From NCBI GenBank assembly GCA_037783415.1, contig JAZGTN010000058.1:5306001-5370000 (forward strand): a stretch of 64,000 nt of DNA, written 5' to 3'. The DNA is from Leptasterias polaris. Lineage: Eukaryota; Echinodermata; Asteroidea; Forcipulatida; Asteriidae. The notes beneath the pieces are model-generated. The model ran no database searches. It saw only the letters and a program-made list of their open reading frames with translations, and was not told where the DNA came from. Shown in pieces: positions 54,723 to 64,000 of the stretch (positions are counted from its first letter, which is position 1; each line of letters opens with the position of its first letter). The translations under genes were made by a program, and so were the position numbers.

Positions 54723-57700
54723 ACATGCAAATACTGTGGGACATCACATGACGCAGGAAAATGCCCAGCATATGGCAAGAACTGTTCCAAATGTGGGAAG
54801 GACAACCACTTTTCGTCAGTTTGCATGTCACAAACCACTGAAAAAGCAAAGTCAAACTCAAAGTCGCGACCCTGGAAGGTTCACAACCTCGAAGAATCAA
54901 GCGAAGAATCAGACTCTGATTTCTTCGTGAACGCAGTCCAGTCCTCGACCAAAAGCGCTGATGATTGGACAGTTGACTTGAAAATTGGACAACACACAGT
55001 TCGTTTCAAATTGACACAGGAGCCCAATGCAATGTCATTCCTGAATCGGTACAACGCAAACTTCATGCTGATGTAAACTGTTCCAAAGCTAGACTGATCA
55101 CATATTCTGGAGAACAGATCAAGCCCATTGGAAAGACATCACTACTTTGTGAGTACAAAGACAAATATTTTGCCATTGATTTCGAAATAATGAAGAAAAA
55201 AGTACAGCCCTTGCTTGGCTTACAGGCTTGTGAGCGTTTAGGCCTCATTAAGCGTATTGAGACCCTCGAAAGCCATGTCGACAATGATATGCTGGCAAAG
55301 TATGACGTATTTACCGGCCTTGGATGTTTAGAAGGTGAACAACACATACATCTAAAGGAAAATGCAAAACCTGCAGTACACGCACCTCGCAGAGTACCTG
55401 TGGCACTTCGAAAGAAGGTTAAAACAGAACTGCACCGAATGGAGAAACTTGGTGTAATAGTAAAGCAGAGTCAGCCCACGGAATGGGTAAATAGCATGGT
55501 GGTAGTAGCCAAGAAAAACAGTGACAAAGTACGCATTTGTATGGACCCCAAGGATTTGAACAATGCTATTCAACGAGAGCATTACCCAATGCAAACAATT
55601 GATGAAGTAATCTCTCGCACTCCAAATGCTAAAGTATTTAGCACCCTTGACGCCAACTGCGGGTACTGGCAAATACAACTAGATGATGAGAGCTCACATC
55701 TCTGTACATTTAATACCCCGTATGGCCGATACAGGTATACACGTATGCCGTTTGGAATAAACTCGGCACCCGAAATATTCCAACGCACCATGAGCCAAAT
55801 CTTTGAAGATTTGGAAGGAGTCGAAGTTATCATGGATGATATTCTTGTCTGGGGAGTGAATGCTGAACAGCATGATGCCAGACTTGAAAAAGTACTTCAA
55901 TGCGTGCAAGACTGCAACATCAAGTTGAATCCAGCCAAATGCAGGTTTAAAGTTAATGAGGTCACATACATTGGCCACAAACTGACTGCTGATGGGGTAA
56001 AGCCGGATCCCCATAAGATAGAAGCCATCCGAGGCATGACAGAGCCAACAAACAAAACTGAACTGCAACGTTTCATGGGAATGATAAATTATGTCGCAAA
56101 ATTTATCCCCAATTTGTCGACTGTCACAGCACCCCTGCGTAAACTACTTGAAAAAGACATACTCTGGCACTGGAGACCAGAGCAAGACAATGCTTTTAGC
56201 GAACTGAAAAGTTTAATCACCGAAGCACCAGTGCTTCAGTATTTTGACGTTAACAAGCCGATTACTCTCAGTTCCGATGCCTCCAAAGATGGACTTGGAG
56301 CTGTTTTGCTTCAAAACGACAAGCCAGTAGCATATGCATCGCGTTCGCTAACACAGTCACAACAGCGTTTTGCCCAAATTGAGAAAGAACTGTTGGCAAT
56401 CGCATTTGGGTGTGAAAAATTTCACCAATATCTCTTTGGTCATAAATTTCATGTGGAAACAGATCACAAGCCATTGGAATCAATCATGAAAAAGCCGCTC
56501 GCTGAAACTCCACCACGTTTACAGCGTATGTTGCTTAGGATTCAGAAATATGATATGGATGTTGCCTACAGACGAGGAAAAGAGCTTGTGATAGCAGACG
56601 CACTCAGTAGAAATTTTCTACCTGAAGCTGTTGAAGATGATGACAGCACAATTCCGATATGCATGGTGACATGTTTGCCTATGTCACTTACGAGAATCGC
56701 AGAACTTCAATCGGAAAGTGGGAAGGATCCCATAATGACTGCTTTACGGAAAACAATCCACACTGGCTGGCCTGAACTTAAATCGCAATTAGCCACCGAC
56801 TTACGTCCATACTGGGATATTCGTGATCAGCTCACCGTCGAAGAGGGTATTATCTTCAAAGCTGACAAAGTTGTTGTTCCCGCGAAACTTCGACAAATGA
56901 TGCTTGGAAAAATCCATGAAAGCCACCAGGGAATTGAGAAATCAAAGAGACTGGCAAGAGACATTATGTACTGGCCAGGGATGTCAGCTCAGATCAGTGA
57001 CATGGTTGCACGCTGTGAAATTTGTAGTGCACACCAAAGCAAGAACCAAAAAGAGCCAATGATTGCGCATGAAATACCACTACGACCATGGCAGAAAATA
57101 GGCGTAGATCTGTGTGAACTTGGCACAGACCATTACCTCGTGTTGGTGGATTACTATTCCAATTACATTGAAATCTGCAAATTGACCTCCACCAAATCTT
57201 CTGCAATCATCCGTAACTGTAAGCAACAGTTCGCTCGTTATGGCATACCTGATCAGCTGATTTCTGATAATGGCCCTCAGTTTGCCTCAAGCGAATTTCG
57301 TACATTCGTTGATGACTATCAAATCATACACAAAACGTCATCGCCTCACTATCCGCAATCAAACGGTCGTGCAGAAAAAGCAGTCCAAATTGTGAAACGA
57401 CTACTTGCTAAAGCCAAAGCGGATAAAGTTGACCCATACCTCGCCCTGCTGGATCTTCGTAACACCCCCGCGATGGACTACCCTCACCTGCCCAGTTGTT
57501 TTTCGGGAGACGCACTCAAACACGTTTTCCGACATCCCCGAAACTTCTCCAGCCGCAAACGATTAATGACATACCAACTAAGATACACGACAAACAACAG
57601 CAAAAACTGTACTATGATCAAGGAGCAAAAAGCCTACCATCGTTCAAAGCAGGAGCACCAGTTCTTTTGAGAGATAACAAGTGGAAACAAGCATCGGTTG

Positions 57701-57939
57701 TTGCAAATGCATCTACACCACGGTCATTTATCGTACAAACGCCTGAAGGGGTAACCTACCGTCGAAATAGAAGAGATTTGAGGAAATCTCTCCATACCCC
57801 GATTGACTTGGACTTAGAAATTCCACCACCCGCTGAACAAAACGCAGTAGAAACCCCTAAAAATCCAACAGCATGCACTCGTCGGTCCAGTCGCAACATG
57901 AAACCCCCAGCGTACTTACAGGACTATGTCACTAAGTAG
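54723..57939 (+). pseudogene. Gypsy nucleocapsid and Pol: protease, RT, RNase H, integrase
   Basis: After the zinc knuckles (54723-54830) the protease begins. Its frame changes inside the stretch just before the DTGA active site (about 55010), consistent with loss of one base. The long frame (to 57670) then holds RT with KDLNNAIQREHYP, LDANCGYWQIQL, and IMDD as the catalytic box; RNase H with LSSDASKDGLGAVL and HVETDHKPLE; and integrase with an HHCC zinc domain (H...HQG, CEICSAH), and the DDE set in GVDLCE, SDNGPQF and NGRAEKAV. A second frameshift near 57480 moves the integrase tail into 57496-57939, ending RSSRNMKPPAYLQDYV. All catalytic domains are recognisable; only frame integrity is lost. 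Confidence 0.9.
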
Positions 57940-58361
57940 GCTGGTGAATTAACACGGAGCTTTATGAACACTGAACTTTGTGAACACTGAACTGTAAAAC
58001 CTACAACAACTGTTACTCAAACAAAACATAATCCGATTGCATCCACAGTCCCATGTGGAAATGCGTTAAGGCATGTGTATTAACTATTTCGTTTACAAAA
58101 CGTAGTACACCAGGGTAGAAATTTCCTTGGTTTAGATTTTTTTTGTTAGTTTTAAAAAAAACAAAAAAAAACTAACAGTTTCTATTCGAAAAACAAAAAC
58201 AAACTTGACAGCATTTTGAGCCAGTTTTTTGTAATTGGAGTTGGGAAAGAGAGAGTAAACAAATCTAAAGAGTTTTTTACTTTTTTGATATGAAAAATGT
58301 ACTTGTTTTGGATGGGAGAAATTTACATTTACTTTCACTTGTCAGTGCTTAAAAGGGAAGA
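57940..58361 (+). other. 3' untranslated part of the Gypsy element
   Basis: Non-coding, A/T-rich, ending in the purine tract AAAAGGGAAGA directly before the 3' LTR. Confidence 0.6.
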
Positions 58362-58515
58362 TGTAATAATCTATGATCATTCTTGCTTGTAACTGTTATA
58401 GCGCCACCATGTGGTATGACTTGTCCAACCAGCACATGTACTGGCCTTGATTAAAAGTAGCCATCTTGAGTTATGCTTTAGAGCACATCTAGTCTCCGCT
58501 ATTACATTTCTTACA
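58362..58515 (+). repeat. 3' LTR of the Gypsy element
   Basis: 154 bp with TGTAATAATC start and TTCTTACA end. It is followed by GAGTG, the right half of the target duplication. Confidence 0.9.
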
Positions 58516-58937
58516 GAGTGCATGATCGATTAATTGCCCTTCAGGTACTTTTACAAAGATTAAAGCCATTGGAAACACTATTAATGAGACGGTAGATAAA
58601 TGGAACCATTAATTTCTTTTCTGTCATATGAATGAAACACTGACTAAAATCCATTGAACATTTTTGTGTAAATTGTTTAAAAATTCATTTACTAAAATAA
58701 CTTGTGATCACAAATAAAACCCTGAACCGGAATGTATAATTTTGTATAATTTTCCTTTATCTGTTAAAATTAAGAACACTGGTACATCTGCTTTAAAATG
58801 AATGTAAAGCAGATCATTGCCACAATGAATATATAATTTCTTGAAACTTGATAGTGTTTCCAACACTTTGTACACGAAACATTTGATTTCAACGTTTGTA
58901 TACAATAAATGAAATTCATACCTATAATATTTCAAAA
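58516..58937. other. AT-rich spacer, no gene
   Basis: No coding or repeat structure recognised between the LTR element and the palindrome that starts near 58938. Confidence 0.4.
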
Positions 58938-59243
58938 AGATAACTGGGGCGCTGTACTCCTTTTTTCGAAATTTGGACATCATCGGTCGTACTAACCCCA
59001 TAGGTTATTATTGTATGTTCATACATGATCCGACTCTCAGCTTAATTGAAGGGTGCCCTGCCTCAAACTGCGTAATCCTCACGATCGAAGCAAGCCACCT
59101 GCCGCAACCGTTACGACTACACGGTTGAGGCAGGGCACCCATCGATTATGCTGAAATTCGGATCATAATACAATAATAACCTGGGGCGCGAGTACGACTG
59201 ATGATGTCAAAATTTGGTAAAAAGGAATACAGCACCCCAGTTA
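58938..59243. repeat. Palindrome of about 300 bp
   Basis: AACTGGGGCGCTGTACTCC, GACATCATCGGTCGTACT and GGTTATTATTGTAT on the left return reversed on the right, around a centre with AGGGTGCCCTGCCTCAAAC and its inverse. Arms are about 120 bp with small mismatches. Confidence 0.75.
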
Positions 59244-59612
59244 CTACTCCTAGAACTATGAGGTTCATTCCCCGATCGTCTCCATTACCCTCGTAGAGTG
59301 ACATGTACAAAATCCTATTCAAAACTTTTTCCCCTTCACGTTTCTGCACCTACAGTTAATTTCCCAAACCGGATCTCGCCAAAATTAGGCTCTATGTGTT
59401 CCTTATACTCTCATCGAGCTCAGGTTGGGTCCAGAAAATCCACTCCGCCAAAAAAAAGATGCAAAAAGTAATAAATTCTCACGGTTTTCAGAATCCTCGC
59501 CTTCCGTTAACAAAAATGGCTGCCACTGAAATTTTTCAGCTGGTAATGCTGCGCGCTACGCTGGTAACTAATACCAAAGGTCAACGCACAGAACATCGAT
59601 TATTGTGAACCA

Positions 59613-61486
59613 GCATTAATAATAATAATAATAATAATTTAAACTTGTAAAGCGTCATCTATCTAAGACTAAACTTATTCCGAGGCGCATAAAAACCAAA
59701 CAAAAACAAAAAACAGAAAGAGTAACCAAAAAGATTACAAATTACGTAGCTTAGAAAGAAATAAGAGCACATTGAATAAAACAGATTTACATAAATGTGT
59801 CGGCAAAAACAAGTGGAAAAAATAACAAACAGATAGTCAATCATAATAAATATTGAACAGGTGAGTTTTTAGCAATGTGTTGAAAATGTCCAGAGACTTT
59901 GTAGCTCGGATATGTAAAGGAAGAGAGTTCCAGAGAGTGGGTGCAGATACAGAAAAAGCGCGAACGCCGTTGGAAGTGGTTGTATTAGGGACAGTTAAAA
60001 GAAGTTGGTTTGTAGAGCGAAGATTGCGAGTTGGCGTATATGGTGAGAGAATTTCTTTGAGATAGGGAGGAGCCCTATCATTCATAGCTTTCCAGGCAAG
60101 CAAAATGATTTTGAATTTAATTCTTTGACAGACTGGGAGCCAGTGAAGCTGTTTCAACACAGGTGTGATGTGATCATATTTACGTGTTTTAGATAATACC
60201 CGAGCAGCAGCGTTCTGGACATTTTGCAGTTTTTTGATAAGATGCTTGTTAATACCATAAAGCAATGAGTTTCCATTATCAAGCCTGGATGTAATGAAAG
60301 CATGTATAAGGATAGAGGCAGACTTTTTATTGAGGACTTTACGAATGCTGCTAATGTTTCTAATATGGTAAAAAGCAGATTGACAAATTTTCTTCACATG
60401 GGATTCCATGCACATAGTGTTATCAAACATGATCCCAAGATTGCGAGCATTTGCAGACGATGTAACAGTAGCAGTGCCAATTTGCATCTGGTGATTGATT
60501 ATTTTGTCTTGGTTATGTTTAGACGTTATTATGAGCAGTTCCGTTTTATCATCATTGAGTTTTAATTTATTATTGGTCATCCATGACTTTATATCAGAAA
60601 CACATTGCTCAACACGTTTGCGTTCAGATTGCTCATCAGAACAATTTAAATCAAATGAAAGATACAGTTGAGTATCATCTGCATACAAATGTACATGGAG
60701 TCCGTGGTTTCTTGCAATTGCAGCTATTGGTTTAGAGTAAATGGTGAAGAAGAGTGGCCCAAGGACAGATCCCTGGGGAACACCAAACAAGAGCGTGGCA
60801 AGTGATGATAAAACTCCATTAATGTTGATGGCTTGAGTTCGGTTGCTGATGTAAGATTTAATCCATTGGAGAACTGGTCCTTTGACACCCAAAGATTTCA
60901 GGCGTCCCAGAAGGATAGTATGATCTATGGTGTCAAAGGCTGCGGAAAGGTCTAAGAGGACTAAGAACACACCACGTTTATCATCCACAGCGCGAAGAAT
61001 ATCATTATGCACGCGCAACAATGCACTCTCTGTCCCATGATATTTTCTGTATGCAGACTGAGAGGTCTCATATAGATTGTGTTCAGACAGATGATCAGTC
61101 AGACGGGCGGCAACTACTTTCTCAATTATTTTCGACATAAATGAGAGGTTGGAAACTGGGCGGAAATTTTTGAGATTTTCTGAGTCAAGCGATGGCTTTT
61201 TAAGGAGTGGAGTGACGATAGCACTTTTGAAACGCTGAGGAAAAGCTGCATTATGAAGCGACAAATTGACAATTTTTGTGATAGGGGTAGACAGGACAGA
61301 CAAGTGCCTTTTCAACAGCCAAGTTGGGATGGGATCAATGTCACAAGATTTTGAAGGTGATGAATTTATCAGTTTCCGGATTTCAACTTCAGAGGCCGGT
61401 TCAAACCTGTCGAGTGTAGGGATATTGGGGTTAGACTCGTATGTACCTGCACTGATAGACTGAGTAGAGGCGGATGTGTCAAGCAT
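59613..61486 (-). mobile_element. L2-like LINE, 5'-truncated, with intact RT
   Basis: Minus-strand LINE copy. The 3' end on the plus strand is an (AAT)n run (59613-59637) next to TTGTAAAGCG and GAGGCGC blocks. The coding part (next entry) lacks the endonuclease. Its 5' edge is at about 61490. Confidence 0.8.
59837..61486 (-). CDS. L2-like LINE reverse transcriptase, open frame
   Basis: 549 codons, no stop. RT motifs in order: SPSKSCDIDPIPTWLLK, NFRPVSNLSFMSKIIEKVV, SQSAYRKYHGTESALL, LLDLSAAFDTIDHTILL (Asp179), FGVPQGSVLGPLFFTIY and HLYADDTQLY (catalytic Asp270-271). LNDDKTELLIITSK and NARNLGIMFD follow, and the C-terminus has PTLWNSLPLHIRATKS. This is the L2/CR1-group RT that primes on nicked target DNA. 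The APE endonuclease that should precede it is missing, so the copy is 5'-truncated. The intact frame points to a recent insertion. It is clearly a different, younger lineage than the 23.6-27.4 kb copy, though related. Confidence 0.85.
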   Translation of the reverse strand: MLDTSASTQSISAGTYESNPNIPTLDRFEPASEVEIRKLINSSPSKSCDIDPIPTWLLKRHLSVLSTPITKIVNLSLHNAAFPQRFKSAIVTPLLKKPSLDSENLKNFRPVSNLSFMSKIIEKVVAARLTDHLSEHNLYETSQSAYRKYHGTESALLRVHNDILRAVDDKRGVFLVLLDLSAAFDTIDHTILLGRLKSLGVKGPVLQWIKSYISNRTQAININGVLSSLATLLFGVPQGSVLGPLFFTIYSKPIAAIARNHGLHVHLYADDTQLYLSFDLNCSDEQSERKRVEQCVSDIKSWMTNNKLKLNDDKTELLIITSKHNQDKIINHQMQIGTATVTSSANARNLGIMFDNTMCMESHVKKICQSAFYHIRNISSIRKVLNKKSASILIHAFITSRLDNGNSLLYGINKHLIKKLQNVQNAAARVLSKTRKYDHITPVLKQLHWLPVCQRIKFKIILLAWKAMNDRAPPYLKEILSPYTPTRNLRSTNQLLLTVPNTTTSNGVRAFSVSAPTLWNSLPLHIRATKSLDIFNTLLKTHLFNIYYD

Positions 61487-61855
61487 TGCACCTATGATTG
61501 TATGTTGGCAATTTTTACCAACGTAGCACGCAGCATTACCAGTTCAAAAATTTCAGTGGCGGCCATTTTGTTAACAGAAGGCGAGGATTCTGAAAACGGT
61601 GAGAATTTATCACTTTTTGCATCCTTTTTTTGGCGGAGTGGAATTTCTGGACCCAACCCGAGCTCGATAAGAGTATAAGGAACACATACAGCTTAATTTT
61701 GGCTAGATCCGGTTTGGGAAATTAACTGTAGGAGCAGAAACGTGAAGGGGAAAAAGTTTCGAATAGGATTTTGTACATGTCACTCTACGAGGGTAATGGA
61801 GACGATAGGGGAATGAACCTCATAGTTCCAGGAGTACCCAGTTACATGGGTCTAC

Positions 61856-62254
61856 ACTCTGCTATAACCCAACAGAAAAAAGTTCCGTAGATTTTGTTAG
61901 TAAACATTTTGTACTGGTAAGTACATGTACAACAATGTTTAAAAGAATTAAAGGGGGCCCTGTCCTAAGCAAGATCAAACTTGACTAATCGCATAATCTA
62001 TTTATTTTAATTTTTTCCCCTCCAATCATTCTACTTGAGACCATAGAGCAAGGACTCCCCACTCATGGTATCAGGACTTGGGTCAAGGTTGACTTACGTT
62101 GTTAAATTTTAATGCATTTGGAAACAGTTGTAGAGTGCCAAATGAGACTTGCCCACAGTTGAAGCTGTATACTTATCGTGATTTAATGAGTGTAAGTTGT
62201 TACTCATTTGTCAGTAAAGGTCAAATATACACACTGAAGTCTTACTAATTTTAT
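61856..62254. other. Spacer, no gene
   Basis: AT-rich; no coding motif or repeat recognised. Confidence 0.4.
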
Positions 62255-62261
62255 GTTAAAA

Positions 62262-62735
62262 CGAAATTCTGTAAATTATTTCCACGGGAAAACGAAATTC
62301 TGAAAATTATTTCCACGGGAAAAAGAAATTCTGAAAATTATTTTCGCGGGAAAACGAAACTCCGAAAATTATTTTCGCGGGAAAACGAAATTCTGTAAAT
62401 TATTTCCACGGGAAAACGAAATTCTGAAAAATATTTCCACGGGAAAACGAAATTCTGAAAAATATTTCCACGGGAAAACGAAATTCTGAAAAATATTTCC
62501 ACGGGAAAACGAAATTCTGAAAAATATTTCCACGGGAAAACGAAATTCTGATAATTATTTCCACGGGAAAACGAAATTCTGATAATTATTTCCACGGGAA
62601 AAAGAAATTCTAAAAATTATTTTCGCGGGAAAACGAAATTCTGAAAATTATTTCCACGGGAAAACGAAATTGTGATAATTATTTCCACGAGAAAACGAAT
62701 TTTGGAAAATTATTTCCGCGAGAAAACGAAAAAAA
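62262..62735 (+). repeat. 31-bp minisatellite
   Basis: About 15 units of AAACGAAATTCTGAAAATTA followed by TTTCCACGGGA, with variants (TTTCGCGGGA, CTGTAAATTA, CTGATAATTA). Mid-array units (62405-62540) are almost identical and both edges are more diverged, as expected for array homogenisation. A minus-strand repeat peptide in this region is a by-product. Confidence 0.9.
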
Positions 62736-64000
62736 AATTATCGGCATGTCACCTCCCGGGCTCCGTACATTTATTATGGTCGTTTTAGAAATTATTACGA
62801 GTTTACTAAAAATTAACTGTAAATGCATGTAAACAAAAATGATGTTGTATTTAATTCGTAGTCGTAAAAAATGTTCTACCCTGAAATGCCAATCGAGTAT
62901 GTTATATTTGTTTAGGCTAAAACAGTAAATTCATATGGGATACGATTGTATTGTAATTTTGTCTCTTCCACAACCCCAAATCCAACACTGACCGTTTAGC
63001 CATGGAAAAACTAATTTCTCTTTACCACTCCTTTCCTCAATCAGCTTTTTATTGCCTTATTGCAAGCGCCATCAAGTTTTGTAACTGATACATCGCGGTT
63101 TCCTGAAGTAATGCCTTTGCACAAGAAATGTTAAACATATCGTTTTCCCGGCGAACGGGACCTAAGCGCATACAAGTTTGCCACCCCAAAACATGGACAA
63201 GAACACGGCGCTCATATTCTTTACGTCCACGCTGAAATCTGAATAACTATCTGACTACACGACGACGACGCTGCGCTGATAGCAAGACAAATTCTTTTCG
63301 ATTCTTGTGAATGAACGTAGACTTGTGTCAGTCGGCGACAGGAATGATGACTCTATGTATATTCTACATAAACGTCTACAACACGGGTCATAAATGGGTT
63401 TAGGGCTTGAACGAATCTAGGAAACCCTAGAAAGATTGAGGGCGCTATACGAGTTTAACGGTGTTTTTTTTTTTACTTAAAAAAAAGGGAAAAAAATTAC
63501 TCTGTCGTTAATAAAAACATATCAAATTCAAGTCAGAGTACCCATGGCGTTCAATTTGCCTGAGAATTTGGGGTTTTTTTTCTACTGACAATGTTTTAAT
63601 AAGTTTTGATGCTTTTAAACTGATCGTCTATAAAAACCTTTCTTGTTTTAAGAAACATTTGTGAATCCAGGACGTTAAATTTGAGCTTAATTGAAAAAAC
63701 TGTGTTTCTAGAAGTCGGATTTGTTTTCACTATCTCCATGTGTTTTGTACACGGGCGAAAATGCGCAATAAATGACGTCATTGTGACGTCGTTCCACATT
63801 TTAGGCCGAAAAGCACATCTACAGTACCCAAGAAGTCTAAAACTGAAAAAAGTTTGACGATCGGTCGTCTACTTTTTGAGATGGAGTGGTCTAAAGTCTG
63901 GCTAATTAAATATTCACCTCGCTGTAAAGTGGCTAATTAATTAAGAATTTTAAAAATTTTTACATTTAGAGTTAAGTTTATGTTCTAAGCTTCAATTTGA
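62736..64000. other. Right edge, no gene recognised
   Basis: AT-rich with homopolymer tracts (63464-63498). Short frames without motifs. No repeat family was identified. Confidence 0.4.

Larger units (their letters stand above)
52598..58515 (+). mobile_element. Ty3/Gypsy (Mag-type) LTR retrotransposon with 5-bp target duplication
   Basis: Short LTRs at 52598-52732 (135 bp) and 58362-58515 (154 bp) start TGTAATAATC and end TTCTTACA. GAGTG lies at 52593-52597 and 58516-58520, a perfect 5-bp duplication. TGGTGTCAGAAGTAATT after the 5' LTR is the probable primer-binding site and AAAAGGGAAGA before the 3' LTR is the polypurine tract. Genes: gag (52761-~53460, resuming at ~54723), protease, RT, RNase H, integrase. 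Three defects make it inactive: a ~1.26 kb insertion in gag, a one-base loss in protease, and a frameshift in the integrase tail. Confidence 0.9.
59238..61855. mobile_element. Long inverted-repeat element split by an L2-like LINE
   Basis: About 59238-59590 and 61515-61855 are reverse complements: AACTATGAGGTTCATTCC, GAGTGACATGTACAAAATCC, TTAATTTCCCAAACCGGATC, CTCGGTTTTCAG-type and AATGGC(T/G)GCCA blocks recur in opposite order. The LINE fills the loop, so it inserted in the centre of a foldback element or the arms were joined around it. Confidence 0.75.

Noticed and set aside
62338..62595. Repeat protein on the minus strand
   Set aside because: Created by the 31-bp minisatellite, which rotates through frames.

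Overview
This is a metazoan nuclear window: spliced genes with GT/AG introns, roughly 36% GC by eye, and almost wall-to-wall transposable elements. The element set (a CR1-type LINE with a signal-like N-terminus and a 2A-like motif, L2-like LINEs, a Mag-type Ty3/Gypsy element, a Penelope-like RT, a tyrosine-recombinase retroelement, piggyBac, RAG1-like sequences, RecQ-like fragments) fits a marine invertebrate deuterostome. An echinoderm is my best guess, but this is inference. I see no rRNA, no independent tRNA gene and no clearly intact host gene.

Layout. 0-3.8 kb: a decayed tyrosine-recombinase (DIRS/Ngaro-like) retroelement, split by a second element that carries the first exon of an unrecognised gene (family A/B). 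4-16.1 kb: a multi-exon minus-strand RAG1-like transposase pseudogene (N-RAG-TP type). It has a RAG1-like N-terminal zinc/RING exon and, 5 kb downstream, nine further exons ending in a GEQGGES acidic motif. A CR1-type LINE (9.4-12.6 kb) and a 1.19 kb foldback element (8.1-9.3 kb) sit in its second intron. A ~130 bp direct repeat flanks the region. 18.75-22.68 kb: a nearly complete piggyBac element with TTAA-type ends. 23.6-27.4 kb: a decayed L2-like LINE split by a 1.58 kb element with 3-bp TAA target duplications. 29.5-37.9 kb: two head-to-head spliced genes, an amino-methyltransferase-like gene (minus) and a DUF7869-type transposase-like gene (plus). 38.5-43.6 kb: a LINE 3' fragment, a CTATAG-rich satellite and a Penelope-like RT. 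43.6-45.2 kb: an inverted-repeat element carrying the second A/B family member. 47.8-49.1 kb: RecQ-like helicase exons. 50.9-52.3 kb: a truncated LINE and a tRNA-derived SINE nested in a hairpin element. 52.6-58.5 kb: a Ty3/Gypsy element with short LTRs and a perfect 5-bp duplication. 58.9-61.9 kb: palindromes with an L2-like LINE in the loop. 62.3-62.7 kb: a 31-bp minisatellite.

How it fits together. Most coding sequence is selfish-element enzymology in decay: frameshifts, in-frame stops and nested insertions are visible at single-base level. The most informative units are the RAG1-like spliced pseudogene, the methyltransferase/DUF7869 pair and the two-copy A/B family. Exon limits were found by hand from splice signals and reading-phase agreement. 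Family names come from motif recognition, not from database searches.
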